Below, piece after piece: positions 43,115 to 54,510 of a stretch of DNA of 64,000 nucleotides. Position 1 is the first letter of the stretch. Every line of letters starts with the position of its first letter. The notes under the pieces are model-generated. The model searched no databases. It was not told where the DNA came from and saw only the letters and a program-made list of their open reading frames with translations. Origin of the DNA: Strigamia acuminata (lineage: Eukaryota; Arthropoda; Chilopoda; Geophilomorpha; Linotaeniidae); contig OX442318.1 of assembly GCA_949358305.1 (NCBI GenBank), positions 14,056,517 to 14,120,516 on the forward strand, in the 5' to 3' direction. The position numbers were made by a program, and so were the translations under genes.

Positions 43115-44833
43115 CTACACTGAGCTATCCTTGGAAATAATGTTTGACTTGGATCCTAAATGAGATTTGTTCTTGATTGAGTCATTGTCCATTGATTCTT
43201 TTAAGAACTCCTTTTCTTTATCCCTATAAAATAAAATAAATCATGGAATCACATACTGTGCATAAACAACACCAACACCATGACAAACATGTGCAGAACA
43301 GTGCACATGAACAACAAATGTGAGCACAACGGATAAACACATCTTACCTTGTTCTACCTCACAATTTTAGTGCAGTGTAAATAGTATTTTTTTTAGTTTT
43401 AAAGAAATGCAGGCATAAAAGGTGAAAAGGGAAAGGTTAAACCATAGAAATCTCACCCATTAATCATAGGAGTGTCTTCTTGAGGTTCCTTTTTCAACTT
43501 GTCTTCGTCCTCTTTGGTAAGGGATATCTGATCATCGTTCTTGGAGCTATACCCAAAGGTGGTTACAAAAACATAAAAGTAAAAGAAAAAAAAAGGGAGA
43601 AAATGAAATAAAATTGGGAAAATTAATACTAAAATGACCAGAATGTGAAATAAAAGGGAGTTGAGTATTGTACTCGTAGTAGAGTAATTAATAAAATGAT
43701 GGAAACAAGTCTTAAACATTCCCTTGAATTGTCCAAAATAGTGAACCATGCTTTCGATTAAGATTAAGATTGCATACTGGAAATCAATTTTTTCTAAAAG
43801 GTGTATTCGTAATCTGTTTCGTATTTTGCACAATGCAGCGAAGCAAATTCAGAATTGAAAAATTTCAATTCCAATTTTTCTTAACAATGTGCGCGCAAAA
43901 TGTTTGTGCTTCGCCTGATTGTGAACAACAATTCGCAGCATTGTAAACTAGCCTCTAGACGAACACTCTAAACCGGATAATGCAAAAGGTGAAACAATTT
44001 ACGAATACAAATCACACAATTTTAGAGATCTAAAAGATTTCGCTGATAACTTATGTCATCCTTAAAAATCTTACCTTGTTCTTAGGTCTGAGCACATTTA
44101 AAGGCACAGTAACTTTAATCTCAACTCTCATGACACAAAACAAAATACCGTATTTCTTCGAATAATAACCGTGAGCCATGATGTCGACCACAACTCTTAA
44201 CTTTCATGTCTGTGCGAAAAAAGGACACTCAATTCTGTTTTTACATAGTAGATACGTTCTAGAAAAAACCGTGTACAAAAGCAACTATAGCTGCACTTAA
44301 CAAGTCGTGTTTTACAATGTTAAAAAATAAATGAATGGTGTAAAAACAGAATTGAATTACTTTTCTAGACCGTGTTAAATCAAAAGTGTATGCAGTCGAA
44401 ACTCTTTATAACGAATCGCAATATAACGAATTATCGATATACCGAATACCTAAAAATGGCCAGTTTGGTTGGCTGGCCATACAAAATCATGTGTTAAACA
44501 AATTCTCGTTATAAAGAATCGATTTTTCGGGTCCCTTGCGATTCGTTATAAAGAGTTTCGACTGTATAAAAACAGAATTTGGTGTATCAACGCAAGGTGT
44601 AAAAAGATTAATCGAAGAAATACGGTGATTGCTCAACTAACGATTAATCGTTCCATTAAAATTGTTCCAATAAAAAGAAAAAACAGATGAACTTGTCAAA
44701 TTTCGAACTGCATGCAGCAAACAAAAGGAGAAAAAGGGAATTATAGGGGGATTGTGTAGCTTACTCATTCACTTGGCCGTTTAACCCATTACAGGGCTCC
44801 ACCTTCACCTCCTTGCCACCATTCTCCTTCTCA
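43115..44833 (-). CDS. Fas2: Fas2 cytoplasmic exons with PDZ-ligand end
   Basis: Exons 44765-44833 (EKENGGKEVKVEP), 43457-43546 (SKNDDQISLTKEDEDKLKKE) and 43115-43223 (KEFLKESMDNDSIKNKSHLG...). Phases agree at each junction. If 44765-44833 is not spliced on, its frame stops at once (NGQVNE-stop), giving a possible short form. The last residues are KDSSV; S-x-V at the end is a class I PDZ ligand, as Drosophila Fas2 uses for Dlg. Confidence 0.8.
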
Positions 44834-47800
44834 CTAAAATACAATCACAGGGGCGAATTAAAACCACAACTGTTTACTCGTCATGTGCATACACAATATA
44901 CTGTTAATACAGTGCAACCAACGATAAACATACCTGTCCAATCCAAGTTCTACCTTTCCATGTTTGCTCTTGTCTCCAGGATGCTGGCGACCACACACTT
45001 GGGTGCACAGGCACATCAAAAGGCCACATTTGTTGACGTAGTAACACGAAATATCAATGACAATTAATAGGACAAGACAAACAGCTGCCACGATGCCCAG
45101 TATGAAGCCCAATGAAACGTCGGCCACTTTCATTTGTTGCTGATCGCTCACGGTCCCTAAAAGACAATTAAAAATATAATTAGTTTTCTCGTCCTACGGT
45201 GGTGTTAGAACCTGCAAACATGTGCAGAACATCTAGTTTTGGATGATAAACTGCAACTCGTTGCAACGTTCTAATCAGAAAAATGCCTGCCAAAAGTTAA
45301 TTGAGGCCAAGTCCTTAGGTATGTGTGTCCCCTTGTGTTTCATTCTCAAATAAAACGATAGAAATGATACTATGCTATTTGTTGTGCCCTCGTACAACAG
45401 CTAGTGTGCAGCAAAGAAAAGAGTTTGACAGCCTTTTCAATACACAACAAAAATTAAATTTGTCAAAATATTTTATACAAAATTCAAAAATTTGTTTAAA
45501 TATTTTAAAAAAATCTAAATTTTGTCAAAAATTTCACAAGAATTTTAAAGGCTTTTCAAATTTGCATCATGTGTGTATACCACCTTTTCAGTCATTAAAA
45601 TATTCCGTCTCTAAGCGCTCAAATTCAATTTGGATTTTAGAAAAAGATTGTGGCATAATTGCGGCGCTCGTCACAAAACGCCTTTCGATCCAGTAGTCAT
45701 CGTCAGTAGTGAATTTTAGTGACAATATTTAACCTTTTGTTTTATTTGTGATGAGCACCAATTATACCATAACCTTTTTCTAAAACCTTACTTTTTTGAA
45801 TTTCTGACAAAATCTACATTTATCTAACAATAAATAAATTTGCCACATCTCCCAATCTACCACGTGCATTTTATACAAATTAAAACATATATAAAAACTT
45901 AACCTAACACTTTATTTTACAAAACATTATTTTTCATCCATAATTTTCATTTGGTTCAGAAATACATGTTTGAGTCAAGTAACCTGATATATTTACATAT
46001 ATACTGTATATAGAAAATAAAATTAAAAAATCACATTTAAAGCTCATATTTACAATAAACTGTTTCTCACTTCCATTGTCCCTTTATTTACCTTCCGTAT
46101 GAAATACCTTGAGAAAAATAAACACCTGCTACAATTTGTAAAGCGCAGTACAGATTAAAGGAACCAAGAACGACAAACAGTGGAAAAGACCCGGTCGCCT
46201 CATCTGAGATGGAGAACGGAAAACAACGCTACCAGAAGTTGGATCTAAATATAAGATCAAAAGAAAGAAAGAAGAAAACAAAACAAAAAAGAAAAGAAAC
46301 TAAGGAATAATAACTCTAAAGGTATTCAGGTATTTGCTAACACTAGATCAACTTGTGCAGATTTAACAAAGTTTATCGTCAAAACTAAAATTTCTAATTT
46401 TATATTTGAGTGAGTGTACGTGAGACACAGGTTGGAACTTACCGTGGAGAGTTTTGATGACAACTTGTGCAGGTCGACTGTAACCGAGGATGTTGTGAGC
46501 TCGTAATTCGACCCTGTAGAATGTGTTTGGTTGAAGACCGAGTAGCATTACTTTAGTGTTTGGAAATCGTTCGATTTTTACGACTGTTTCGCCAGCTCTT
46601 TGATAAGTCCCTTCACGAACTTCCAACTAAAAAGTGCAATTTTTTAAGTCAAATAATGCAATTTCCAAGCCAAAATCCAAATTTTAAGCACAAAAATGCA
46701 TTTTATATGCACAAAAATGCATTTTATATGCACAAAAATGCATTTTATATGCACAAAAATGCATTTTATATGCACAAAAATGCATTTTATATGCACAAAA
46801 ATGCATTTTATATGCACAAAAATGCATTTTATATGCACAAAAATGCATTTTATATGCACAAAAATGCATTTTATATGCACAAAAATGCATTTTATATGCA
46901 CAAAAATGCATTTTATATGCACAAAAATGCATTTTATATGCACAAAAATGCATTTTATATGCACAAAAATGCATTTTATATGCACAAAAATGCATTTTAT
47001 ATGCACAAAAATGCATTTTATATGCACAAAAATGCATTTTACATGCACATAAAAGCACTTTACATGCACAAAAGTGCATTTTTTAGGCACAAAAATGTCT
47101 TTTTTAGGCACAAAAATGTCTTTTTTAGGCACAAAAATGTGTTTTTTAGGCACAAAAATGTCTTTTTTAGGCACAAAAATGCCTTTTTTATGCATAAAAA
47201 TGTACTTTTAGACACAAAATGCTTTTTCTACGCATGAAAATGCATTTCAAGATGCATAAATGGTCTTTTCAGCAAAAAAACGCATTTTATGCAAATGCTC
47301 TTTCTATGTATAAAATTAAACTTCTCGAAAAAAAACCAACTTACTGGATAATACGAAATAGAAAAATGGTCAATTGGTTCTCCATTGTCCGGAGGGAGTT
47401 TCCAATTAATTGGCATCCTACATAAAAAAGCGTAAAAAAAATTAAAACGATTTATTTTCGACCAATTTGCATCTAAATTCCTACCTATCAGAATGGCGAC
47501 TAACAGCACGACTCGAGTTTGTCGCAAGGTCGATATAGGGTTCTGCAGGAGCATCCTTTTTCGGCATAACGCGTTCCTTTTTAAGACCATAAGGACCCGT
47601 TCCCACAGCATTGGCCGCGGCAAATTCAAAAGAGTAACGTTTCCCAGCTTCGAGTTTCTCCAAAATATACGAAGTATCTGCAAAATCATCCAATTGGATC
47701 AAATAAACGAGAAACGAGAGCGGTAAACACGAGTCAACGTACCCACAGGCCATTGTCTAATTTTCACCACATCGTTTTCATCAGTGTACTGTACGTAGTA

Positions 47801-50800
47801 GTGCGTGATTGGCAATCCGCCCGTGTCTTCTGATGCCATAATGTAAAACGTCACCGTAGTGGCGGTGACAGTCATAAAATCCACCTGTCGGATGTCTTTT
47901 GGTACAAACGCTTGCTCAATGCGCATATACGCTTCTTTCATGCCCAGTTTATTTGTTGCTTTGCATCTATATTCAATGTAATACGTATTGTCCATCGTCC
48001 GAACCTTTATAAATAAACAAAAATCAAAAATATTAATATTCATTAAAGTTAATCGAATCATTTTGGGCCAAGCGACAAATTTTGCTAAGCCATGGGGGCA
48101 AAAAAATGCATTTGTTTAGGTCAGAAAATCAATCAAGAGCATTAAAAACTGCATTTTATGCCAAAAAAAGTAGGCTTTTATGTCAAAATAATGATTTATG
48201 CAACTAAAAACTGCATTATATTCTTTCATAAGATGCAAAAAACGGAATGTTTAGTTCTAAAAATGATTCTTTTGACAAAACTGCAATTTTTTAGACAAAA
48301 AAACTAGTCAGGTGCAAAACTACATTTGCAAAATTAACATATTGAGATAAAAAGCTACATTTTTAGATGCAAAATTGACCGATTTCGATACAAAATTACA
48401 TTTCAGACGCAAAATTGATACTTTTAGACAAATAAGCTGTATTTTTTGTTTGCTTTTCAACGGTGTACACAATTTCTTTATCGCAATTCCTCACCGAAAG
48501 GGTACTAATAGGTCCATCTCCATTTCTCTCAATATTAGGATCGCGGTTTATATCTTTACTCGGTGAATACCATTCAATACTAGCATTAGGAATACTTCTT
48601 GCTATGCAAGTCAAGTTGACAATATTCCGCTCCCATGATTTGATGGGCGTATGAGACATCAGGTCAAACACTGGAGGAACTATTTCAATTAAAAAAAAGA
48701 AAAAAAAATGAACATTTAATTGAATCATCATCATCATTAAAATGCAACTCACATTCCACTGTCAAATGTCCCAACGCGTTAATGGCGGTTCCACCATTCC
48801 GCGCCGAACACACGTACAACCCATCATCATCGTCCATTACTTCTTTGATTGTTACTGTAAGCACTTGGTCGTCCTCATCGTCCGTCAAACTCACAATAAT
48901 TCTTTCATCCTAAATAAATAAATATAAAATAAAAATAAAAATAAAAATAGAAATAAAAATAAAATAAAATAATGTTTTACATATTGCTGATTGATTTCGA
49001 AAACTCGCTGCGACGACTTCTTCGTGACAGTGATTTCGGCAATTGGTTCAGCCGACACCCGACAGATCAATTTGGCTTCACCTTCCTTCTCGGCAGTGAC
49101 GTTCTTGAACTCCTTGATCTTAGGTTTGCGAACCACGTTCAGCCTGGTTTCCCGTTGATCGCTTCCGGCCCCGTTCTCCACCACGCACTTAAACACGCCG
49201 TGATGTTCGCGACCAACTTTGTCGATGGTCAATTCGCCCGATATCTCGTCGACGTTGTAGCCTGGTTCGCTCGAGAGGTCTATTCCGTCCTAATGAAGCA
49301 AATGGAAAAACGTTGTTAATAAAAAACGAGCCAGCCACGAGCGAATCAAATATTTAGCGCCGAATGTTTCATTTAGTGCGATGCGAGCGTTTTAAAAATT
49401 CTCGATCATTGTGTTGCTCGCCTCTCCCATGTAGCAAGACGTAATTAAATTGATGCTGGTCATCCGAAAAACTCGTTACAGCATTGCAAGTCCAAACCAC
49501 ACCTTTCGTCATAGCCAAACGAATAAAATGGATGTGATTATCTGAGTTATTTCGCTAGAATGAGGTTCGTTATCGGTAACGATTGGGTCGAATGGGCTGC
49601 AGTGCGGTGCGGCCTTTTTAAGGGTTCCGGTTCCGGCGTTATTAACCTGGCCGGAAGCAGTAGTGAAATTCAGATTTTTTAACAACTGGCTCCCTCACGG
49701 TTCGTTTTGATACAATCGGTCGGATATAATCCAGAGATATGTAATTATGTAATTAATATTGTTATTCGTATTAATAATGTATAATGTAAATTGTATCATT
49801 TTTTATTTGATTTTATGCAATGGAGGCTTCCATACTTATTCTTAACAAATACTACGATCCTTGGAAACTTCCATACTTGTGTCATACGACATCCCATCAC
49901 ATCACATGAGGCAACCTGAATCCAACCACATTGGCAGCGGTGAAAAAGTCTTTTCTTTTGGCAAATGAGGATAAATAGTCAAAATTCAAACAGTCTTTAG
50001 ATGCATGTGTTTTGGTTTTGTGATGTCACTTCCTCCAGTGTATACCATAAATCCGCCCAATTTTGTTTTTACATGGTCTAGAAAAGAAAATCCAATTCTG
50101 TTTTTACAAAATTTCTTTTGATTTAACACGGTCAAAAAATTGACCTTTTAAAATTTGATTTAAATTATAAGAAAGAATATTTGCTTCAACTGTAACTTCT
50201 CTACGAAAAACTTAGGAAATTCCCCTTGCTGTTGTCCAGGAATAGGAAAAAAAGGAATTCCCCTTTTCATCTTTTTTTCGTGGAACATATCTAGAGTGTA
50301 AAAACAGATTTGTGTGTACTTCCGTCTGTATTAAATGAATTCTGACGGCAAATCCAATCAATCTTACTTGTTATAGTCAAGTTTTATTTGAATGAGGACC
50401 TTTTGCACTTTTGAAGTCATTTTGGCTTACGGTATACAAATGCAATTAAACAACACGTCCTAAAGCAAATTCCTTTAGTTTATGTTTTTGGAGATTTTGT
50501 CTTTCGAAAAACTCCGATGAGTGGCGAACTGGCCCTATGGCAAGTGGGCGAGGACCCCTGATAAAGTGGGCCCCTTAAACATTAGACCAGCGTTTCTCTA
50601 ACTGCGAGGCGCGAGCTGATTTTTATTGGGGCGCAACGGTGTTCAATCACTTTGTCGCCCAAAATTTTCGTTTCCAGATTTTTTTCTTCTTCTATTTTTG
50701 CCAATTCCAACTTACTGCCTGTAATTGGTTGCAATACACCGCAGGCTAGCAAAAGCTAAAAAATCCTCTAAAATCTTCACAAAAACCTCTCAAAATCTAC

Positions 50801-53800
50801 AAAACCCATCCAAATTTCTCGAAAAACCAGCCAAAACTCCAAAAAATGGAGGTTTGTACCTATTGTAATTCCCCAAAGTGATGGGAAAATAGTAAAAATC
50901 TGTCGTAGTTCATTTTGAAAAAATTTAATGCACCGACGAGGAAGTGGGGCAAAGCTAAAAAGTTTATATATGTTAAAAATAGAATAGAAGTCCAATATTA
51001 GAATATTTGGGTGGGTCCCCTTTGTCTCTTGACAAGCAATATTTTTAGACCCAGTCCGCCATTGACTCCAACGGCAACCACTTCGCGCTTCAATTGCGAG
51101 TTCGCACTATCGAGCTAATCCATACCCAAGCGACACAATGAACGATGAAATATTGCCTCTAGATAGATGCAATGTTTAATCGATTATCCGTGCTACTGAG
51201 GTACGTATTCGAATACAACACGACCGAGTACTATTCGGGTGAAGACGGTAGTATTGTCACGTGTGCATGGCGATGAGTTTAAATTGAATTCATAATTCTA
51301 ATTTGCAGATGTTTCGTTTCGTCAGGTTGAAAACAGCGCAGAATAAAGCAGAAGATGAAGACACGCGCACGCGCAAAAAAGGTCGAGGATGCAGCTTTCC
51401 GTCTAAATCGAATCACTTACTTTATTCAACCATTTGACACTCGGAACCGGTTTGCCAGTAGCCGTACATGTCATCGTTATCGATTCGTCTTCGATAGTGT
51501 TGTATTCGGGATCGAGAGAGTCGATTTTCGGCGGAACTGTAAAACGAGCGAGCAGAAATTAAAAACAAAGTTTTCGCACTCTTTGAATTGATGCGTTTTA
51601 CTTACTGTCTACAACGACCCTGATCGATTTTGCATCCATGCGTCCAGTGGAGGAAACGCGCGCGCGGCACACATATTGACCTTCGTCCTGTTGCGTGATT
51701 GGTCGACACATGATGCCGTCGGTTTCGATTTTGCAACGATCAGCTACAACACGATAATTTCGACCGTTTATGCGCCTCATCAATCACTGAATAAAACTAC
51801 TCACTGTTCTTGTAGGGTTTCATGTCCTTTTGCCAATCGATGTTCGGGGCTGGTTTTGCTATGACGCTGCACTCGATTTTCTCATCCTTCCCAATAGTCA
51901 CGTGCTGCTCAGTCCTCACGTCTTGCCACGTGATATCCACTAACACCAAACAAAATTAAAAATCAACTTTCCAGTTTTTCCAACCCCGTGTGCATATCTG
52001 ATACAAAAAATTGTCAAAATGTCGAAGCCAAAATATCGAAACGTCCCTTATGCATTCAGTGTTCACTAAAATCAATCAATGTCTAAATTGATCAAAAAAA
52101 CACTAAAAAAAAAATTGCACAATCTGGACTTTGTAATTAGAGTATTTACACTACCTTCTATCCAAACTACGAAGCCAAACCTTTAAAGTCGTCATTTTCT
52201 GTTATACACTTCGGTATGTTAATTTTAATTAACTTAAATCGCACAAACGCAAAATGCTGCGATTGAATTTGACGGCATCAAAAATGATTGATTTAGTGAT
52301 TAATACAAAATCACAAAATTACAGAATCGTAATTAAATGAAAACACCTTAATTAGTTTGTGCAAAGATATACTGCATTTTTCTTGCAAAATCACTGTAGG
52401 GCTTCAAGTCCTAAAAACCCTCATTTCCGGTAGTGCTTCTAAGAACATGGGAGTCATCGTCTGGCTTTTCCATCCAATTTAGGTCATCGTGATCGTGAGG
52501 TCATTATGCATAACTAATGAGTATCTCCCCTTTCAGGATCAAACGGCAAATGCCTGCGTGTTATTTGTTTACCGGTAATTGTGCGTGTCCTTGAAAAATG
52601 CTAAATATATTTGTAACTAAGCAAATATTGGAATACCTACAATATACCTTGGTACCCTCAATACAGTCATCCGAAAAAGTAGACTTTTCAAGGTGAATTA
52701 TCCTAGTTTAAGTTTAATTGTGCATTTTAATCGGAACCAAGATTAACACTCGGTGCAATTGACCTTTAAATGCATACCATTACCACTTTAATTGCTCCTA
52801 AACTACTCCCAACAGACAAAGCAGACCTAACTCTACTGATTGGTCTAAAACGATGTCAAGTAAAATAAAATTAGCGGGACAAAAGCACTTTTTTCCCCCA
52901 GTCTTAGCAAAACAATTTAAAATTGAACTTAAAAAGTATTTACAAACACACAGATGAGTAAAAGCTAACTGCACATTTTCATAAACTACGCGTGTGTTAT
53001 TCAAAAATAAGAGACTTACAAAAAGTTTTCAACTTTATCGAAGCACTTAGATCTTGTCCTGCGTATGAGGCATTACAGTGATAGGAGCCTTCGTCTTCAT
53101 CTTTGATGCTATTGATGAAAAGGAAGCCTGTATCCGGTGGACGATACTCTGTGTACTTCCTGAAATTTTAGAAAATGCACATATTTCAATCGAATATTTA
53201 TATGTATGTACACACAAGTAATCCCTGCTTAACGCCAATATTTCGTTCCAAAAAAACAATGACACTGACACGAATACCGGAAAGTTTCAAATTGCGGCCC
53301 GGGCGTTTATTTATTTTTCGGAGCCGACTTCGGACTGCTACAGCGTCCATTTGAACCCCGGCGATTATTTGGGCCTGGCGGAAATAGAAAAATCGATGAT
53401 TTTTGGAGTCCCTGGCGCCAATTGGCTAAAATCGCCGCGGTCACCTGGCGTTTAAACAGGCCCCAGCGCCTATCAGAACCCAGCGCCAATTTGAAACTTT
53501 ACGGTATGTTCGCAGTTGTACTATTTCTAAGCACAAAACATGTTTTCAACATATAACATGGAAAGTAAAATCTGCACTAAGCAGAGATTAACCATATTTT
53601 GCGTTTTTTTTTTTATCGATAATGTCAATAGAGGATGAGTAATTACACTTTAGTTACGCTATGATCGAAGTAAATTACTATGCAGAGAAATGTGACAGTT
53701 TTATACTGAAATCGAATTATAAATACCGTATTACCCGACTTTAAGCGGCATGCCACTAACGCGGGTTTGACCAGTCTGCCGTTAAACCCCCTTTTTAACG

Positions 53801-54510
53801 GCATTTTAGTGGCTTTTGTAAGTGAAATGTCCAAAAGTCGGTAGTTCCGTTTACAGCATCATGCCGCTTAAAGCGGGGCGTAACGATAAACACGGACAGC
53901 GCTGTAACTAATCTCAACGCACAGTGGATTGCGTTATACCGATAACCAACACTAATTACAATTAATATTTAGTTTAATATCTTACTTGTTAGCAAAATAT
54001 CCAATTACACAACAGGGTTAATGCAGTGCAACTAAGTTAAAATTCTACACGATTTATTTTTGTCTGAATTTGTGTTTTACCTAGACCGGTAATATGCATC
54101 GCTGCTTCAAGAAAAGACGAACAAGACAATGTAGAGGAGAAAGAAAAGCAAAGGTTAAGTCTGATGAAAATAAAAACAAAAAAGAAAAACAAAAAGAAAA
54201 GAAAAGAAAAGAAAAAATATAATAAATCTAATTAAATTAAAAAAAAAATAATTCAATCATTAACAAAAGAAAAGTAACCAAAGAAAATAAAAAATCAATA
54301 TTCCAAATTTAGTTACATCCGAAAATCAATACCGCCACTACCTTGAATCCTGCAAAATCTCCTCTCCATTGGGTCCTGTCCACTTAAGGTTACTGAGAAG
54401 GTCTGTGTTAGGTACCACTGCACTGCACGTTAAAAACAGTGTCCCTTGGAATGCCGCTTGCACGTCCCCTGCTGGTAATATCTGAAGGTAACCCTCATCT
54501 TGCGCTAACA
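43115..54510 (-). CDS. Fas2: Fasciclin-2-type neural cell adhesion molecule
   Basis: Sixteen exons in matching phase: 54342-54510 and 53020-53159 (Ig1), 51805-51939 and 51606-51743 (Ig2), 51421-51536 and 48981-49289 (Ig3 and start of Ig4), 48753-48909 (Ig4), 48471-48679 and 47743-48004 (Ig5, start of FN3-1), 47485-47677 (FN3-1), 47345-47417 and 46443-46626 (FN3-2), then 44934-45156 (TM), 44765-44833, 43457-43546 and 43115-43223 (cytoplasmic). This makes 858 residues without the signal-peptide exon, which I did not find and which lies upstream. Five Ig plus two FN3 domains, one membrane pass and a Ser-x-Val end match arthropod Fas2/vertebrate NCAM, homophilic adhesion proteins of axons and synapses. 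Ig cysteines and W/YxC motifs are present (DEGQYVCRA, DDGLYVCSA, HGVFKCVV). An alternative GPI exon lies at 46129. Confidence 0.9.
44148..44625. mobile_element. MITE with CCGTATTTCTTCGA ends, hosting a nested MITE
   Basis: Inverted ends CCGTATTTCTTCGA (44148) and its complement (ending 44625), with TA on the left and TG on the right, lie in a Fas2 intron. A pogo-like MITE is nested inside. A CAATTCTGTTTTTAC word occurs in both orientations inside and again near 50090. Confidence 0.6.
44393..44564. mobile_element. pogo-like MITE, second copy (nested)
   Basis: 172 bp with the same CAGTCRAAACTCTTTATAAC ends and interior as 24069-24252, but more diverged. TA is kept on the right side only. Confidence 0.75.
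44934..45156 (-). CDS. Fas2: Fas2 transmembrane exon
   Basis: Reads TVSDQQQMKVADV, then the membrane segment (LGFILGIVAAVCLVLLIVI), then a juxtamembrane Cys-rich part (CYYVNKCGLLMCLCTQVCG) typical of transmembrane Fas2 and a basic tail. Acceptor TTTTAG at 45157; donor GACAG|GTATGT. It competes with the GPI exon for the same FN3-2 donor. Confidence 0.9.
46083..46088 (-). terminator. PolyA signal of the GPI isoform
   Basis: AATAAA on the minus strand, about 41 nt after the GPI-exon stop. Confidence 0.55.
46129..46244 (-). CDS. Fas2: Fas2 alternative terminal exon, GPI-anchor signal
   Basis: Begins after ATATTTAG at 46244 in the phase needed by the FN3-2 donor (46443). It encodes 37 further residues: a Ser/Gly-rich start (DPTSGSVVFRSPS), a basic spacer (QMRRPG) and a hydrophobic end (LFHCLSFLVPLICTALY) closing with KL and a stop at 46129. 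Small residues, spacer and hydrophobic tail are the layout of a GPI signal, and GPI-linked Fas2 forms are known in insects. An AATAAA lies at 46083-46088, about 41 nt past the stop, so this exon would be used by early polyadenylation. The mature part totals about 733 residues. Confidence 0.8.
46689..47290 (+). repeat. 21-bp satellite in Fas2 intron
   Basis: About 17 near-identical 21-bp units (TGCACAAAAATGCATTTTATA) to about 47045, then about a dozen diverged units. Each unit has the 12-bp palindrome AAAATGCATTTT. The array fills the intron between the two FN3-2 exons. The ORFs it creates on both strands are artefacts. Confidence 0.95.
48060..48440 (+). repeat. Degenerate relatives of the 21-bp satellite
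   Basis: The intron between exons 47743-48004 and 48471-48679 is made of loosely spaced AAAAATGCATTT / TGCATTTTATGC-like words at irregular spacing, resembling a decayed form of the array at 46689. Confidence 0.5.
49290..51420 (-). other. Fas2 intron, with a dispersed repeat
   Basis: 2.1 kb without an exon signal that I can support. Around 50580-50665 a GTTTCTCTAACTGCGAGGCGC... segment matches the sequence at the right end of the window (63950-64000), including TTCAATCACTT. The start resembles hAT-type TIRs. Confidence 0.45.
51606..51939 (-). CDS. Fas2: Fas2 Ig2 exons
   Basis: Exon 51805-51939 (DITWQDVRTEQHVTIGKDEK, CSVIAKPAPNIDW) ends AACA|GTGAGT. Of the possible acceptors for the next exon only GTTGTAG|CTGATC (exon start 51743) keeps the frame open, giving YKN-T-DRCKIETDG and DEGQYVCRA. 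The nearer TTCAG at about 51788 would hit a stop. Confidence 0.8.
51940..53019 (-). other. Fas2 intron
   Basis: 1.1 kb of AT-rich DNA between the Ig2 and Ig1 exons; no further exon or repeat recognised. Confidence 0.6.
53160..54341 (-). other. Fas2 intron inside Ig1
   Basis: Contains a GC-richer stretch (53295-53505) with repeated GGCGCCAAT / CAGCGCC words and an inverted GCGGCATG pair (53742 and 53860). Purine-rich simple sequence lies at 54180-54260. No exon recognised. Confidence 0.5.
54342..54510 (-). CDS. Fas2: Fas2 Ig1, first part (first exon found)
   Basis: Starts after TTTTGCAG with TG completing a codon; reads LAQDEGYLQILPAGDV...FLTCSAVV...LKWTGPNGEEI. Ends TCAAG|GTAGTG, joining to RKYTEYRPP in 53020-53159. 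The start phase shows at least one more coding exon upstream, presumably the signal peptide. Confidence 0.85.

Noticed and set aside
46560-47237. ORFs with HKNAFYM repeats on both strands
   Set aside because: Translation of the 21-bp intronic satellite between Fas2 exons.
51745-51790. Fas2 acceptor at TTCAG near 51788
   Set aside because: It puts a stop codon in the required phase; the GTTGTAG acceptor at 51744 keeps the frame.
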